This document shows, piece by piece, positions 23,256 through 35,359 of a stretch of 64,000 nucleotides of DNA (position 1 is its first letter; each line of letters opens with the position of its first letter). A program made the position numbers and the translations under genes. Source of the DNA: Warburgia ugandensis (taxonomy: Eukaryota > Streptophyta > Magnoliopsida > Canellales > Canellaceae); the NCBI GenBank assembly GCA_035236585.1, contig CP141135.1, forward strand, positions 72,951,057 to 73,015,056, given 5' to 3'. The notes beneath the pieces were generated by a model. The model worked only from the letters and a program-made list of their open reading frames with translations. It searched no databases and was not told where the DNA came from.

Positions 23256-26200
23256 AACATATAATGAACAAGGACCATGATATGTCTGGGAGAGGAAAGA
23301 CTTCTATATGCTAAGAAGGTGGACTATAAATACCTCAGTACAGGTGGATCTTGGGTCAAATCTATCAATGGTACTTGGAGCAATATGAACAAATATGTAC
23401 GTTGAAGAATGTCAATATTTCTATATGCACTGAGGATGATAGTATCCATGGGGCACTTGAAGCTGCAAGCTGCTGCCTGGCATTTACAAGAATACAAGCT
23501 CATGATAGGTTTCTTGTTGTCTTTTGAGTAATTAAGAGAACATGGACTTCTTGGAGCACCAAGTGGGAGCCAGGAATAGTTGCAGTTTTGGTTACCTCTC
23601 TCTGCCGTTTGATTATCATAGAAGTAGGAATAAAATGCATCACTACTGTTCTGGCACTTATTCTTAGTGTGTTATGACAAAGAAAACTCCAGCTGTGGAT
23701 TGCAATTCAACTCCCAGGGTTGAGCAGATTCCCTTTCTTGCTTTCCTTGATGAAAAAGAAATGGCAGAATGCTTCATGCAGTTCTGTTACATGATTTAGA
23801 AATATATACATCTGTTTTTTTTTTTAGGTTTAGTTGTCTTATCAGAGGTGACTTGAGCAGTTTCCGCCTTCATCAAATAAGAATAATGACTCCTGAATGA
23901 TAGCCTCTAGAATTAACAAGTTCCTGAACTCCTTTAGCTGAGATACCAGTCTCCTCGATTTTAACTAAGACAAAGTGTTGAACTTACCTTTTTGTATGGC
24001 TAAGTGGAAAATTGTAATGATCTAATGGTCAGCTTGAGTGTTGACTAGTATTCAAGAACAAATGTTTTGACTCTTGATAGGAAATACACATTAAAAATGA
24101 GGGGAGCTCTGAGATAATTGAAGTTTTAAATCTGAAGATGCCCAAAAGACTATGCCTGATTGCAACAATTGTGTCCATGTAGCTTCTTGTGGAATATGAC
24201 ACTCCTTACTGAGATAGTATCAACAAAATAAACCAAATGAATTAATCATCTATAGAAGTACAATACGATGTGTGGGCTCTACAACTGCCTTTTATGTTTC
24301 TGGCTCCCGTAAAACATAATGCAACAGAAATATCTGCAAGTCTAAGTTGATGATGTCACAGAAGTTTGCCTTAAATAATTGTGTAAACTCTCTCACTTCC
24401 ATAATTGTGTATCCGTCAGTTCTGAAACCAACTTCTTCTGGTTATGCAATTCAAAGAAATCAATCAAATTGATTCCCAGTCAAATCATTAATATGTTAAA
24501 GTAGCAGTGGTTTTAGGACTTAAATTTACATCTTATTCTAGTTCCCTTTAAGACTTTCATTTTTTTGGTGATACATTTCCCATCAGAACCACATGATGTC
24601 CACACTGTTACTGCAATTAATCATTGGGGGTTTGAGAAAAATGAAAATAAAGGGTTGTAGTCTGCAATATGTACTGCCCACTAATTCCTGGAGGTGCCAT
24701 AAAAGAGCAGCTATGGCTTATGGATCTTTTCAGGCCTGCACATTGGGAGTTGTAAAATTTTGGATTGGTGAAAATGAAATACCTACCGAGGAGAACATTA
24801 TGTTGATACATGTCCCAGCCCTGCAAAGTAGGAATATCCAATGTTTTGTGGTTTCCAGAAATGCCATTTTTTCCCCAAATGGTGAGAGGCTTTGAACCGA
24901 CAACCTCTTCATTGTGAGACGATGCAGTTAACAAATTTGCCATTTTCAATCTCACTTATGTGAACATGTGCTTTATCACCATGGTTTCTTCATCCTTGAA
25001 AATCTAAGCTTCCCTGGCAACTGTTGAGATGAAATCAATGTAGTGAACAATATTCTCTCTTTTAGCTGAATATTACTTGTGATTGTGAGTGACGTGACTT
25101 TGTTTCACTTCCACTTTATTGAGCAGACATCTTTAACTAGTTAATATTTGGAGTGGTCTTGTCTTCTTTCATTTCTTCTTCTTCAAACTTTTTTTTTTTT
25201 TTTCTGTTGTTTATTAGCTTTATTCTACTGTGATGAAGTTATGGCTGAAAATTTTCTACCTCTTGCAGAAATGGCACTGAAGCTTGACACTCTGATTGGT
25301 GATGTTGAAGATTCAGTGTCCAAATTTCTCTTGCAAATTCTGATTCCTCAACTTTTGAAAATTATGTAGGAAATGCAGCTGCGGGCCATTAACTCTCTGA
25401 AGCAGACAGAGGACATATTAGCTTCTGTTACAAAATCACGGCCTCAGTGGGCATGCCTTGTCTCGGCTGTGGATCACAGAATTGATCGAGCTCCAGCAGT
25501 TCTAAGACCGCTGGCAATTGCAGACCATTGGGCTCTTCTTGCTTCCCTTGGATGACTGCCTCTCTTATCTAATTCGAACTTAGTAAATGCAAATGTGCTA
25601 TTAAATCCCTTTTCATAATGCGAGGAGACCTGAAAAGCCAGTACTGTGAAAATTTTCTTGCCCTCTGGAATCTGTGGGAGTTGCAAACCTGGAGAAAATC
25701 TCGGCAACTTGGGGGCCATTACCGAGAAGTTACCATGCACCAACCACTTTGGGCAATCGATGAACTAGTAAAACCAATTTCATTGGCAGCAGAATGCCAT
25801 TTTGCAAAATGGTTTGACAAACCAAAATTTATTTTTGCTTGTTTATAAAATTACATGGGATTTTGTGAACTCTATGGATGAGATACTGCAACCATAGATA
25901 GATAAGGCCAGGCTTGCTGGGTATAGTTGCAGGGAAGAGTGGATCTCAGCAATGGTGACCTCTCTGTCAACCTATTTGGCAAAAGAAACCTTCCCTAATT
26001 ATTTTCTCCGTCTAGAGGAGGATAGTGCTGCTGGTGTCCTGTCTCAAGCAAGGATCTCATGGCTTAATCTTGTTGACTTGATGATTGCTTTTGATAAGCA
26101 AATTCAATCTTTAATTACAAATTCAGGAGTTTTGGTTTCTGTAAGAGAAGATGACTTACAAAGAATGTCATCTCTGTCTTTTGTGTTCACCTGACTGGCT

Positions 26201-27249
26201 TGAGATATGGGCAGAGATTGAGCTCGATGAGACACTTGACAAGTTGAAACCGGCAATGGAGGATGAGAGAAATTGGAAAATGAAAATTCTTGAAGGGATA
26301 ATTTTGTCCGTGTCAGAAGATTACATATCTCCAATAGTATCAGGTGCTGTTCTCTGGCGCTTGTCAACCTTGATTGACTGCTGCTGGCCATTACCAATTA
26401 TTTCACAGAGAGCAAGATTTATCAGATTGGCAGTTGCACCTGTTTTGCTAGAATTTCTTGAGTACTTGCTTCGTAGATGCCAAGAACAGAAGGAATGACC
26501 ACGGCATTAGTAAGGTTACCAACTCTGTCAATGCATCTCAATACTGTGAAACCATCCTGAAGGAATGGTGCGAGGACCTATTCTTCCTTGAGATTTCATC
26601 TGATGAAACCTGCCAGGTGGAAACAAGATCTAGTGAGAGCATTACAGAAGGGGCTTGTAATTGCATATTTGGGGATGAAATAGAGTGGCTGCAGGACTTC
26701 CACAAGGAATGGACGGGGAAGCTCTCAACATTGTTTTGAGGGGATTCAATGCGAGGTGTCGTGATTATCTGAAGAACAAGAAACAGTGGCAGGAAAAAGG
26801 AGGAGATGGTTGGACTGTGCCCAAGGCCTTTGTTGGTGCTTTAGATCATCTTCAAGGAAAGATTTCAAAACTGCAGGAGAATCTAAATGAAATTGATTTT
26901 GTGGGGGCGTGGAGAAGTGTTGCAAGTGGGATTAATCAGTTGGTTTTCAATGGTGTCTTGATGAGCAATGCAAAGTTCAGTAATGGTGGTGTTGAGAGTT
27001 TGGAGGTGATCTTGAGGTTTTATTTGGGGTGTTTGGAGCATGGCGTTTTAGACCTGCAGGCTTTTTTCCAAGGTTACGTGAGGGTTTGAAGTCGTTGAAG
27101 ATGGAGGAGAAGGACGTCAAAGAAGGATTTGGGAAAGGCAAGGATAAGGAGAATGGTTAAAGGAGAAAGGGTTAAAGGAGAAACGGTTAAGGCACTTAAT
27201 TGTGGCTGAGGCAGAGAAGATACTGAAGAACAGTGTTTACAAGTTTTGA

Positions 27250-28941
27250 AGTTGCTCCAACCCAATTTCTCTGTCTTTCATTGCATAATTCTTCAACCAG
27301 AGGCGACATAAACGGCGAGTTGATGTATAGATGGGCTCTCACCACTTATCAAGTCATTCTTCTCAGTAAAATGTGCAATAACCTTTGCAATCTCTCTCTA
27401 GAATTCTTGTGGTCCTTTAGCTTCTGTTACTCTCCTTAAAAGAGGATGCACGTTCAATGGTTCAGATTCAACTAACCAGAGTGATTTTGGCCTTTGGATA
27501 TCCATGCAGCTGGTGCGTGGCTGTATATTTCATGCGCTTATAATGTCTGCAAGCAACATTGGAGGGCCATTTGACCTGTGGTGGGCCTGTCTTGGGCATC
27601 TTTGCAATTGTGATCACATGGTGGTTGGTCTAAGATGTCCCAAAATGGACAGGCTTGGCTGGCTTTTTGTCTTTTCATTCTCAAGAAGGTACAGAATAAT
27701 AACTGGATGATACAATGGAAGCCATGGCCCAAGTTTACTGTTGGCTTGTTTGGTGGAGTGAGAGCTCCCTATGGATTGGCTTAACTTGGAGACAATCTCT
27801 TCCATGGAAACAAGAGGGAAACAAGAGGGAAATGCCCAATTCTTTAAGAAAAGTTGTAGTCAACTTATGGGCAGAGGCCCACCCCACAAGTTGGATTGAC
27901 CCACACGCAAATTTAACACAAGGATTTCTGACTTATCCATGGATGGTTATCACCTTTTTCTAACATCCTCTACAAAAATAAAGATGGCAGGACTAACTTT
28001 CATGCAATGATATTATAACATAATAGTCGTGGCAGATGCTAAATAGTGTCTCCCGACCGATATAATCTCCCCATCATGAATATAGTCATGATTTTTGGAA
28101 GATCTGACCCTTCATCTTGTTTGGCCCTCCTTAGATGATACTAAGGACCAAAAAATCGTGCTCATTGGATGATGTTAGCTATATTTCTTTGGGTTTCAAA
28201 TCTTGAGCATTAATAATCAAAAACACAAAAATCAATGGCCAGAATCATTCAATTGACGTGATTTTTCATAAGCAGCCCGCCCGATTGACCAAACAAGGGT
28301 GGTGGGAGATCGATGGCCTAAATCTAAAAGAAATAGCCATCCAAGAAGAGGGCCTTCTATGGGAGATGCATCTGGGATTACCATTGCCAAAAGCTCAAGA
28401 GTGCGGTAGAAGTCCACCCCCTGTTTTTCATGTACGGTGAACTTTTTTTTAGAACTAAGCATCTATCATGTTTCTTGAACCAAAAATAGGTAACACATGA
28501 GAAATCAATACATTTGAATAATCTTAACCACTTAGTTATAATTTTTACCCAAAAAAATATAAGCTAAAAGCATCTGATGTGCATTAAATTTGATCTTTAG
28601 CCTCTCTAAGCAATTCTAAAAAAGATATATGGCTTAGATCTATAAAAAGAGTTTCATCCGGCGTGAAAAATGGGGTGAGAGCGACTGAGTGACTTCTTCC
28701 ACACCTCTTTAGCGTGGACCAGGAATTATGTAGCGAGAACAACCAATAGGGAAGAGAGTTTGGAAGATTAAGGGATTAATATACTTACGGGACAAGTTAA
28801 TTCTTTAAGTGGGAAATAAATTTAAATAATAGAGGGAAAGAGGGAGGGAAATAGCTATCAAGAGGTCCCCGTTCAGAAAGGATTACAAGAGAAATATGAG
28901 CCTAACTTAGACAAAACAAACCTTTTTGTCTTAATATATTA
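27250..28941. other. No gene seen
   Basis: Downstream of the relic, only short frames occur on both strands and none has recognisable content. At 27812-27831 the word GAAACAAGAGG is repeated in tandem. Confidence 0.45.
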
Positions 28942-29036
28942 GTAAGGTACATTTTCTTATTATAGGCCATTGTAGTCCGCTCCTTTCCCAAAACCTGTAT
29001 AGGCGGGAGCTTCGTGTACTGGGACTGCCCTTTTTT
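28942..29036 (+). mobile_element. Au-like SINE, 3' part
   Basis: GTAAGGTAC, GGCGGGAGCTTCGTGTACTG and GACTGCCC plus a T run are present. The tRNA-like head is missing. Confidence 0.8.
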
Positions 29037-29109
29037 ATTTTCTTATAGTTAAAAAAGAGTGTGTCACAAAAGAATTAACAACAATTAAACAACTTAGCTT
29101 TGTGCCGAA

Positions 29110-29225
29110 TTGGCGAGGTTTATATAATCCGTTTTATGTGATTTTATCCTGGATTATCCCATATATGATTATTCTATATAATCAGGCATAGAATCAGAAG
29201 AAGCGGATTACATCAGCCTCGCCAA
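29110..29225. mobile_element. Short inverted-repeat (MITE-like) element
   Basis: TTGGCGAGG starts the left end and CCTCGCCAA closes the right end. The terminal inverted repeats extend about 22 bp with a few mismatches (TTGGCGAGG...TAATCCG on both arms). The 116-bp length and AT-rich centre fit a non-autonomous DNA transposon. Superfamily not assigned, as no clear target duplication is visible. Confidence 0.6.
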
Positions 29226-31684
29226 TGAAGCCCTAAATCTTTTAGTTGCCAAGCATCTATATTTATATTGTATATAAAGAAAATGGACCAACTTAAGAAA
29301 GTAATTTTATACTTTAGTTTTAGTCAATAACAACAATTAACTTTCTTTTATAATTTATGTTAGCTATTAATGTATTTTCAATTATTAAAAGTTTCACTTT
29401 TTCTCTAAGAAATTTACTCTCTCTCGTACACATTTGTGGCTAGTATTAGGTAACAAAAAAAAAAGTGAGAATTAGGCCTGCTTTTTTAGAAGATCCAAAC
29501 TATTCATCAAATTCACTTGCCCTTAAGATAAATGGGTGCCAAAATTCTCATTCATTGGGCACCTCTAAGGTGTTCCTCCAGCTGAAATGTAGACAGTATT
29601 TTAGGAGAGATGTTTTATATTAACACTATCCACATTTCAGCCGAAAGAGGTCCCCCTAGACATGCATATTAAGAGAGATTTTTGGTAACTCGTATCTTAA
29701 GAGAGGGCAAATCTGATGAATAACTTGGATCATCTAAAAAATACCAAAAAGTGGACCTTATTATTTTTCTCCAACCCTCAGGGTGATCTCTCTCTCTCTC
29801 TCGCATGTGCTCTTAGTAGTCATAAAAAGTAATCTTGGGGCTGAGTCATTGATGAGATACCCTTCTATAAGAGAGAATTCTAATCTGGTGACAAGACTAT
29901 GGGCAAAGTTGGTCGAGTGCTTGGTCTCACAAGCAAGAGGGTGGAGAGTGAATCCCATCAACATTCACCCCAAGAAAAGGGCCTATACATTTACCAATGA
30001 AATGGGCTAGAGAGAGAGGGAGAGGATTCCAAAACGTGACTTACACTCCTTCCACTAAAAGAAGGGAAGTTTGGCTTTACATGTACAGGAAAGCCCAACC
30101 TTGTTAAAATGACTAACTTTTTGAAAATGCGGTGTACGTGAGTCATCCCTTTTAACTCAATTTTTACTCCTTTTAAGGTCCAGACTCTCTCCTTTACCTA
30201 CTTTGAAATTTTCCAAACCAATGAAACTACTAGGTGCCTTCTCTCCATCTACCAACTCCTCTCTCTTCTCACCTTCCTTTCCCACTTCACATTCCCTGTC
30301 TCTCTCTCTCTCTCTCTCTTATCCTTTCATTGCTATTTTTCATTCCTCTTACATGGGCATATGTCCATTTCACTGTTTTGTTTGATTAATGGAACCCCTT
30401 GCTTGTTCAAAGGAAGTTTCCTTCCATTTTATGTTTCCACGTTTTTCTCACCACACTAGCCCTTTGGAGTAGAATTTATCATCATCAACATAGAAGATGC
30501 TCACAGCTAGTTACCTTATTTTCAGCAAGCATTAAATTAGGTTTCCCAAATAAGATACATATAAGCTTTATGGCCAAGTGGTCACACCCACTTCAACAAG
30601 CTATGGGATGGCATCCCATGTAAGATGGCCTTTGGCCTTGTCAACTCTCTCTCTCTCTCTCTAAAGTGCTAACCTATAAGAAAAAGGAGGAAAAGGAAAA
30701 GGTTCACCAAATGAGAAGGATCAGTATCCTAAGCTTCCTAGCCAACATAATGTGCATAGTCACATGGCACTTTATGGTGGAATGGAGCTTGAACTTGTGC
30801 GAACCCTCCAAGCTGCATCTTGCCTTAAAAGAAGGACAAAAGTAGATCTCATCTGTTAAAAGAGTGCCTTCATGCCCTCTTACTTGGCCCAACTTTTCCC
30901 CTTCAAATAACAGCCCCTCACAATGGAGACCACAATCTTAAAAGCAGGTCATCCTCCAGTTTTTCCCCTTCCCTTTTCTCACAAAAGTTCACTTTTTTTA
31001 ACAATTTCTTCCTCAATCCACTAGTCATTCTGATCCAATAGGCACATTGGGGTACATGTACAGAATCGAAACCGTCCTTAGTCTGACAAAGTCACATCCA
31101 ATCTTACCCTACAAATCAAAGTTCCGATCACCAACGATGCCAACCATCCAACTTGAGGACTCCTCATTCGTCGGTTGGGATCAACTGCTCAATCGTGGTG
31201 GGGCCCATCCTAGTGGTGGGTCCCATATATCAAACTAAGGAAACTAACTTTTAGGTCAATGTGCCATCGTACAAGCACATACACGTTGAGGGAGAAGAAA
31301 AGTTAGAGAGTCAGTGGGGAGATTTGAAGAAAAAGAAATAATAAAAATATCAAATTGGGGCTTTTGGAAGAAAAAAAAACAGAGAAATGCCTGGGTATGA
31401 TAAGATCTAAGTCCACCTTATTAGTGCTTTTTAGCACTATTAACTACACCTGCAAATCCTCCTGTCCTTGTTTTCAATGTCTAAATCCTTTTGAACTTGA
31501 AAAAGATTTCGAGGTTCCTCGGCAGCCCATGGAACTCCACCATTACCACTTTTTCAGTTGCTCAGCAGGCAGATTTTGGGCGTCTCCACCTTAACTTAGA
31601 CAAGATTATAGAAAGGCATTGCCACATAACATTATAATTTCTTTGCACTTTAGAGCTTGTCCATTGTCACACTTTTGCTCTCTA
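29226..31684. other. No gene seen; CT/GA tracts
   Basis: It contains (CT)n or (GA)n tracts near 29789-29803, 30299-30319 and 30646-30662 and a pyrimidine-rich strand from about 30170 to 30480 that resembles a plant gene leader. No plausible coding frame follows it. A non-coding transcript is possible but unproven. Confidence 0.4.
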
Positions 31685-31858
31685 ACCTGGCAACGGTAGA
31701 GTTATCGACGTGTGACCTTAAGGTCATGGGTTCAAGGCGTAGAAACAACCTATTGCAAAATGCAAAATAATGCCACATACTATTAACCCTTGTGCTCCCT
31801 CTCTTCTCTAAATCCTGCATATGTAGGAGATTCATTCACCCGGACTACCCTTTTTTAC
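31685..31858 (+). mobile_element. Au-like SINE, full length, diverged
   Basis: Head GGCAACGGTAGAG, B box GGGTTCAAGGCG, body CCTATTGCAAAATGCAAAA and a T-run tail are visible. CTCTCTA flanks it at 31678-31684 and 31859-31865, a short and therefore weak target duplication. Confidence 0.85.
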
Positions 31859-31865
31859 CTCTCTA

Positions 31866-32820
31866 GTGCAAGATGCGTGGCCTCATGTGATTTGATTCAT
31901 TCCTTTAGGTTTAAATGTGTAACCCATTAGATTTAGACCAATATCAATTTGTGGCTTGCGTGCTTATTAAGAACCATATATACATAAATACGGCCGAATA
32001 TCTATTACATATACATAGCTATCGTGTGGGGCTGTATGTATACAAGTGAAGAATTATAAAGTAAATCATTTGCACGCGATGAGAATCGTGGTGACTTAAC
32101 TTGAGACCAAGCATATTTGACAAGAAATGATGTGTTGTCTACGACCAATTGCACAATACTTTGTTGGTAGTTTAAGGGTAATTTAGACTAGTTGGTCTAA
32201 GTTATCTTTGCCATGGTGGCACGGTACCTGGAATTCATGTGAGTTCTTGGTAGTGAGAGGATAAATAAAGCTTTGAGGTCATGGGCTCATGGCTATTTTA
32301 TGCTCTTGATTAGAACATATATGATTAAATTTGATCATATTAATTCGTGATACTTGCTAAAAGTGTAAGCTTGATCAAGGGCATGAAACAGGGGTACAAG
32401 AGAATTATTATTATTATTATTATTATTATTATTTAAATATCAAAAGAAGCAAGAGATTAGAGGAAATTAATAGGAGTTTGGATTTCAAAAGCATTACAAA
32501 CTGAATCTACTGGGGATGACTCACCAACTAACATATTGCTTAGAATTATAGCTGACACCTACACTAAAATTGTATAAGGGAAGATAATACTCTTAGAATA
32601 AATGGGAAAGAATAAAAATTAAACCATGATGTAAATTTTAATTTCAACTTACATTTTTAATGAGATGTATAAGCAATATTTTTGAATTTGACAAATTATA
32701 CACGAACTTTGTGTTTAGTTGTATAAATTTCCACTGAATATAAAGAGAGGGAGGTCTTCTAATTAATTCAAGAATAAATTGGGAGCTTTCAGAAATTTTT
32801 TTTTTTTAGAGACTTGTTAC
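31866..32820. other. No gene; (ATT)n microsatellite
   Basis: AT-rich DNA with an (ATT)n run at 32404-32434. Nothing else is recognisable. Confidence 0.6.
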
Positions 32821-32900
32821 CCTGCTCCATTGCACAAAGATCCCGCCTATGCAGGCAGGGTCTGGGGAAGAGGTGGACCACAAGTGAGGAAGATGTACAC
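32821..32900 (-). mobile_element. Au-like SINE, 3' fragment
   Basis: The minus strand carries the GCGGGATCTTTGTGCAATGG-type 3' region with a short internal duplication (GCAGGCAGG). The head is missing. Confidence 0.7.
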
Positions 32901-33060
32901 TTTTTTATTGAGATTGTTTGAACTAACAAAAGAGAATTTTAGTCAAAGTGAAACAAGTTAAATGAGTGATAGAACTTTAATAAGGTTGTATATGTCATTA
33001 GCACTAATCTAAGGGCTTCCCCTCAGAATATTAAAGGCATATTTGATGGTGGCCAGGAGA

Positions 33061-33185
33061 GACGCTTTGGCGCAACGGTAGGGTTCTTGTCGTGTGATCT
33101 TATAGTTACGGTTTTGAGATGTGAAAATAAACTCTTCCAATGCAAGAAAAGACTGCGTACTATTGACCCTTTGTAGTACGCTTGT
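33061..33185 (+). mobile_element. Au-like SINE, 5' two thirds
   Basis: Head CTTTGGCGCAACGGTAG, a diverged B box, then GACTGCGTACTATTGACCCT. The last part is lost or unrecognisable. Confidence 0.75.
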
Positions 33186-35216
33186 TCCTTGTAACCCGCC
33201 TGAAACATCTCCGTTTCCTAACCATCAACTACTACCAAATCTCAAGAGAAGATATGGTCTATGCAACTAAGCAGGCGACCTCGCTAAAATTTGCCCCCAG
33301 ATCGGTCCTTGATTCGTGCACTTTGACTCCCACTTCAGTCAACAGCTCTGCCTCAGTCTCCCGGCAAACAGACTGTTTAATTGGTAATAACCAATAATTT
33401 AATCCTTTAATTAATCGAACGAACGTGGATCAACTCGTGGCCTCGACATAGCAACCATCAACAACTAGCAGTTAACTGCACAGAGTCTAATTAGGGAGTC
33501 CGGTGCCAGGATCAACCCACTTATTAACCATTAGATCCTAGATTTAAGGGTTCAGATCTTCCGAACAACGTCCAACTGTCGGGTTCCTGTCTGCTATTGC
33601 AGGGTCGGATCCCTTCTTACATGAAAAGCATCTGCAAAGCTCACATTAGGAGAAGATTATAATAATAAGAGTCTCCTGACCATATTATATAGATTCAGGG
33701 TTGGGGGTTTGGGCCTATAATGACCTTTTTGCCCTTGGGCTTGTTGTGTCTTTATACGGAAGATAATGATAAATCCACACCATATCGAGGGTAATTTAAT
33801 GCGAATAATCCGGCTGTTTTGTTTGGATCGGTACCTTGTTATCTCGTGAGAGTTTGAGAATGTTAGAACGTTCAATTTCTCGAGAATTATGGTCTGTGAC
33901 GTATTAGATTCACGTGGTCCGCGAGGTCTGTGGAATCTGTGTCCTGAACTTGTATTATTGGTGGAAAAGGAATGGGACCCACATTACTTTGTCCCGTTGC
34001 TTCTGCTACTCACTGGCGAAGTGGGTGTTGACTGGCTGTCTTCTTTTGGGAGTAGAATGACGAAAATGTACTGCTAATCATACAGTAACTGGAGAAGATC
34101 CTGACCGTTTATCTACCCGAGTCCTCCCCAGTGTGGTATGAGCCAAAATTTTGAATATAAAGGAGTGCTAGCCCTCAATCGATGCCACTTAATAGATGAT
34201 TAGATACTTAAAAGCCAGCATCCATCTACAAGAGTATTGCTTGAGTGTAGTGGCACTTCAATGTGTTGACTCTGGACCAATCCAGATTATTCATCTCATT
34301 GATCTTGATCTTTTATAGTTTAAAATTAGATTGTCAAACTTTCTATCTCCAGATGCGTCCCTGTTTGTTATATATGCTCTCTCTCCCATTGATATAAATT
34401 TTTGGCTGTGAGAGATTTGAAAAGAATAGCTCATCCTCTCATTTGGAAGATTAATCTAGAGTATCAATTAAGCAAACCCTACCCATCCAAGCCAAACATA
34501 TATTATCAAAATGGTAGATCCCATCTGTCCATGTCCAAATAATGTACTTCCAAAAGTACCTTCCTCTAGAAGCACCAAAATGTATCTTCAAGTGGGACCC
34601 AATGTCATCACTGTCTCTGTTTCATGGTCTAGATTATTTGCCACATAATTCACTCCAGTTGGTGTATTACCAAACAATTGGACCCCAGCTATCCACATCC
34701 AAATAATGGACCTTCCAAAAGTACATCTGCAGGGAAGCATTTTCAGGTGGGACCCAATCTCATCTCTGCCCATGAAATGAATGATTCAAATCCCCCTCAT
34801 AATGTAAAATTTGGATCTCTCTCTCTCTCGATCTCGACATGCATGGTCTTATAATCAGATAACGTGGATCTCCACGTAGACCACACATATTCGATAAGGT
34901 GCGTCTCTCCAACGAATCGACCATCCAAAATCGGAGCCAAAATCTCTCTCCCACGAGATTCTCAATTTCCCTCGTTTCTCTTTCTCCTCGAGAAATTAAA
35001 AAGGGCAAAACCAGCCAAAAAAGAAAAAGATACTTTATTGGTAACGGTTGCCTCACCTCGTCTAAGATTTATGGATCCACTCACCTCGCTATTCTTTTAT
35101 CACTTCTTTTATTCTATTTTTAATCCTTTTTTCCTTGCCTTTCAGTCCTTCTTTTTTTGGTCTATTTGCATTGATGCCCTCTCTCTCTCCTCCCTCTTTC
35201 GACCATCCCCACCCAT
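33186..35216. other. Upstream region of the acidic-protein gene, with a duplicated segment
   Basis: No gene is seen. At 34517-34628 and 34681-34780 two copies share the order TCCAAATAATG, CTTCCAAAAGTAC, AAGTGGGACCCAAT and CTCTG (period about 165 bp). A pyrimidine-rich strand starts near 35050 and leads into the gene. Confidence 0.55.
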
Positions 35217-35225
35217 CTATTTAAT
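35217..35225 (+). promoter_or_regulatory. Probable TATA box of the acidic-protein gene
   Basis: CTATTTAAT lies about 135 bp before the ATG, followed by a CT-rich stretch that would be the 5' UTR. Inferred from position and sequence only. Confidence 0.5.
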
Positions 35226-35359
35226 CCCATTCCACCCCATTCCTTCCCTTCATCTTTCTCTCTCCATCTCCGTTATCTCTTCTCTCTCTCACAGGCACCC
35301 TTTCTCTCACTCTAGCTCTCTCTGTGCGTTTTGCTCTATACTCTCTCTCTCTCTCGAAG

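Larger units (their letters stand above)
20183..25268 (+). other. Long intron of the MAG2-like relic
   Basis: It begins GTAAGT and ends CTTGCAG. The phase is right (GCT G|AA), joining RAYA to EMALKLDTLIGDVEDSVS. Its 5.1 kb carry an Au-like SINE, an LTR-like T-rich block and a LINE tail, so it has grown by insertion. Small frames inside it are not genes. Confidence 0.75.
19709..27249 (+). pseudogene. MAG2-like (RINT1/TIP20 family) host gene, decayed with introns kept
   Basis: Three exon blocks match plant MAG2/MAG2-like proteins, RINT1/TIP20 tethers that with other subunits dock Golgi-to-ER vesicles at the ER. Exon 1 (19709 to about 20002) reads MEVADHLRCSSDLSPSLLSI, then DLVSQLQEKCSKLD. Exon 2 (20096-20182) reads EQILAKELLALAKEVARVES and ends in a good GTAAGT donor. 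Exon 3 (25269-27249) has phrases such as SLKQTEDILASV, LVSAVDHRIDRA, REEWISAMVTSLSTYLAKE, DWLEIWAEIELDETLDKLKP and EIDFVGAWRSVASGINQLVF. Damage is heavy: an extra base in the G run at 19791-19794, in-frame TAG at 25367, TGA at 25553 where the family has Trp, a frameshift near 25841, a further stop near 25895, and frame changes near 26190, 26497, 26735 and 27003. Retained introns rule out a processed copy. Neighbouring genes are intact, so general assembly error is unlikely. Confidence 0.88.

Noticed and set aside
35324-35359. Twelve extra residues before the acidic protein
   Set aside because: The upstream codon is GTG and the stretch is the CT-rich leader, so the first ATG at 35360 is preferred.
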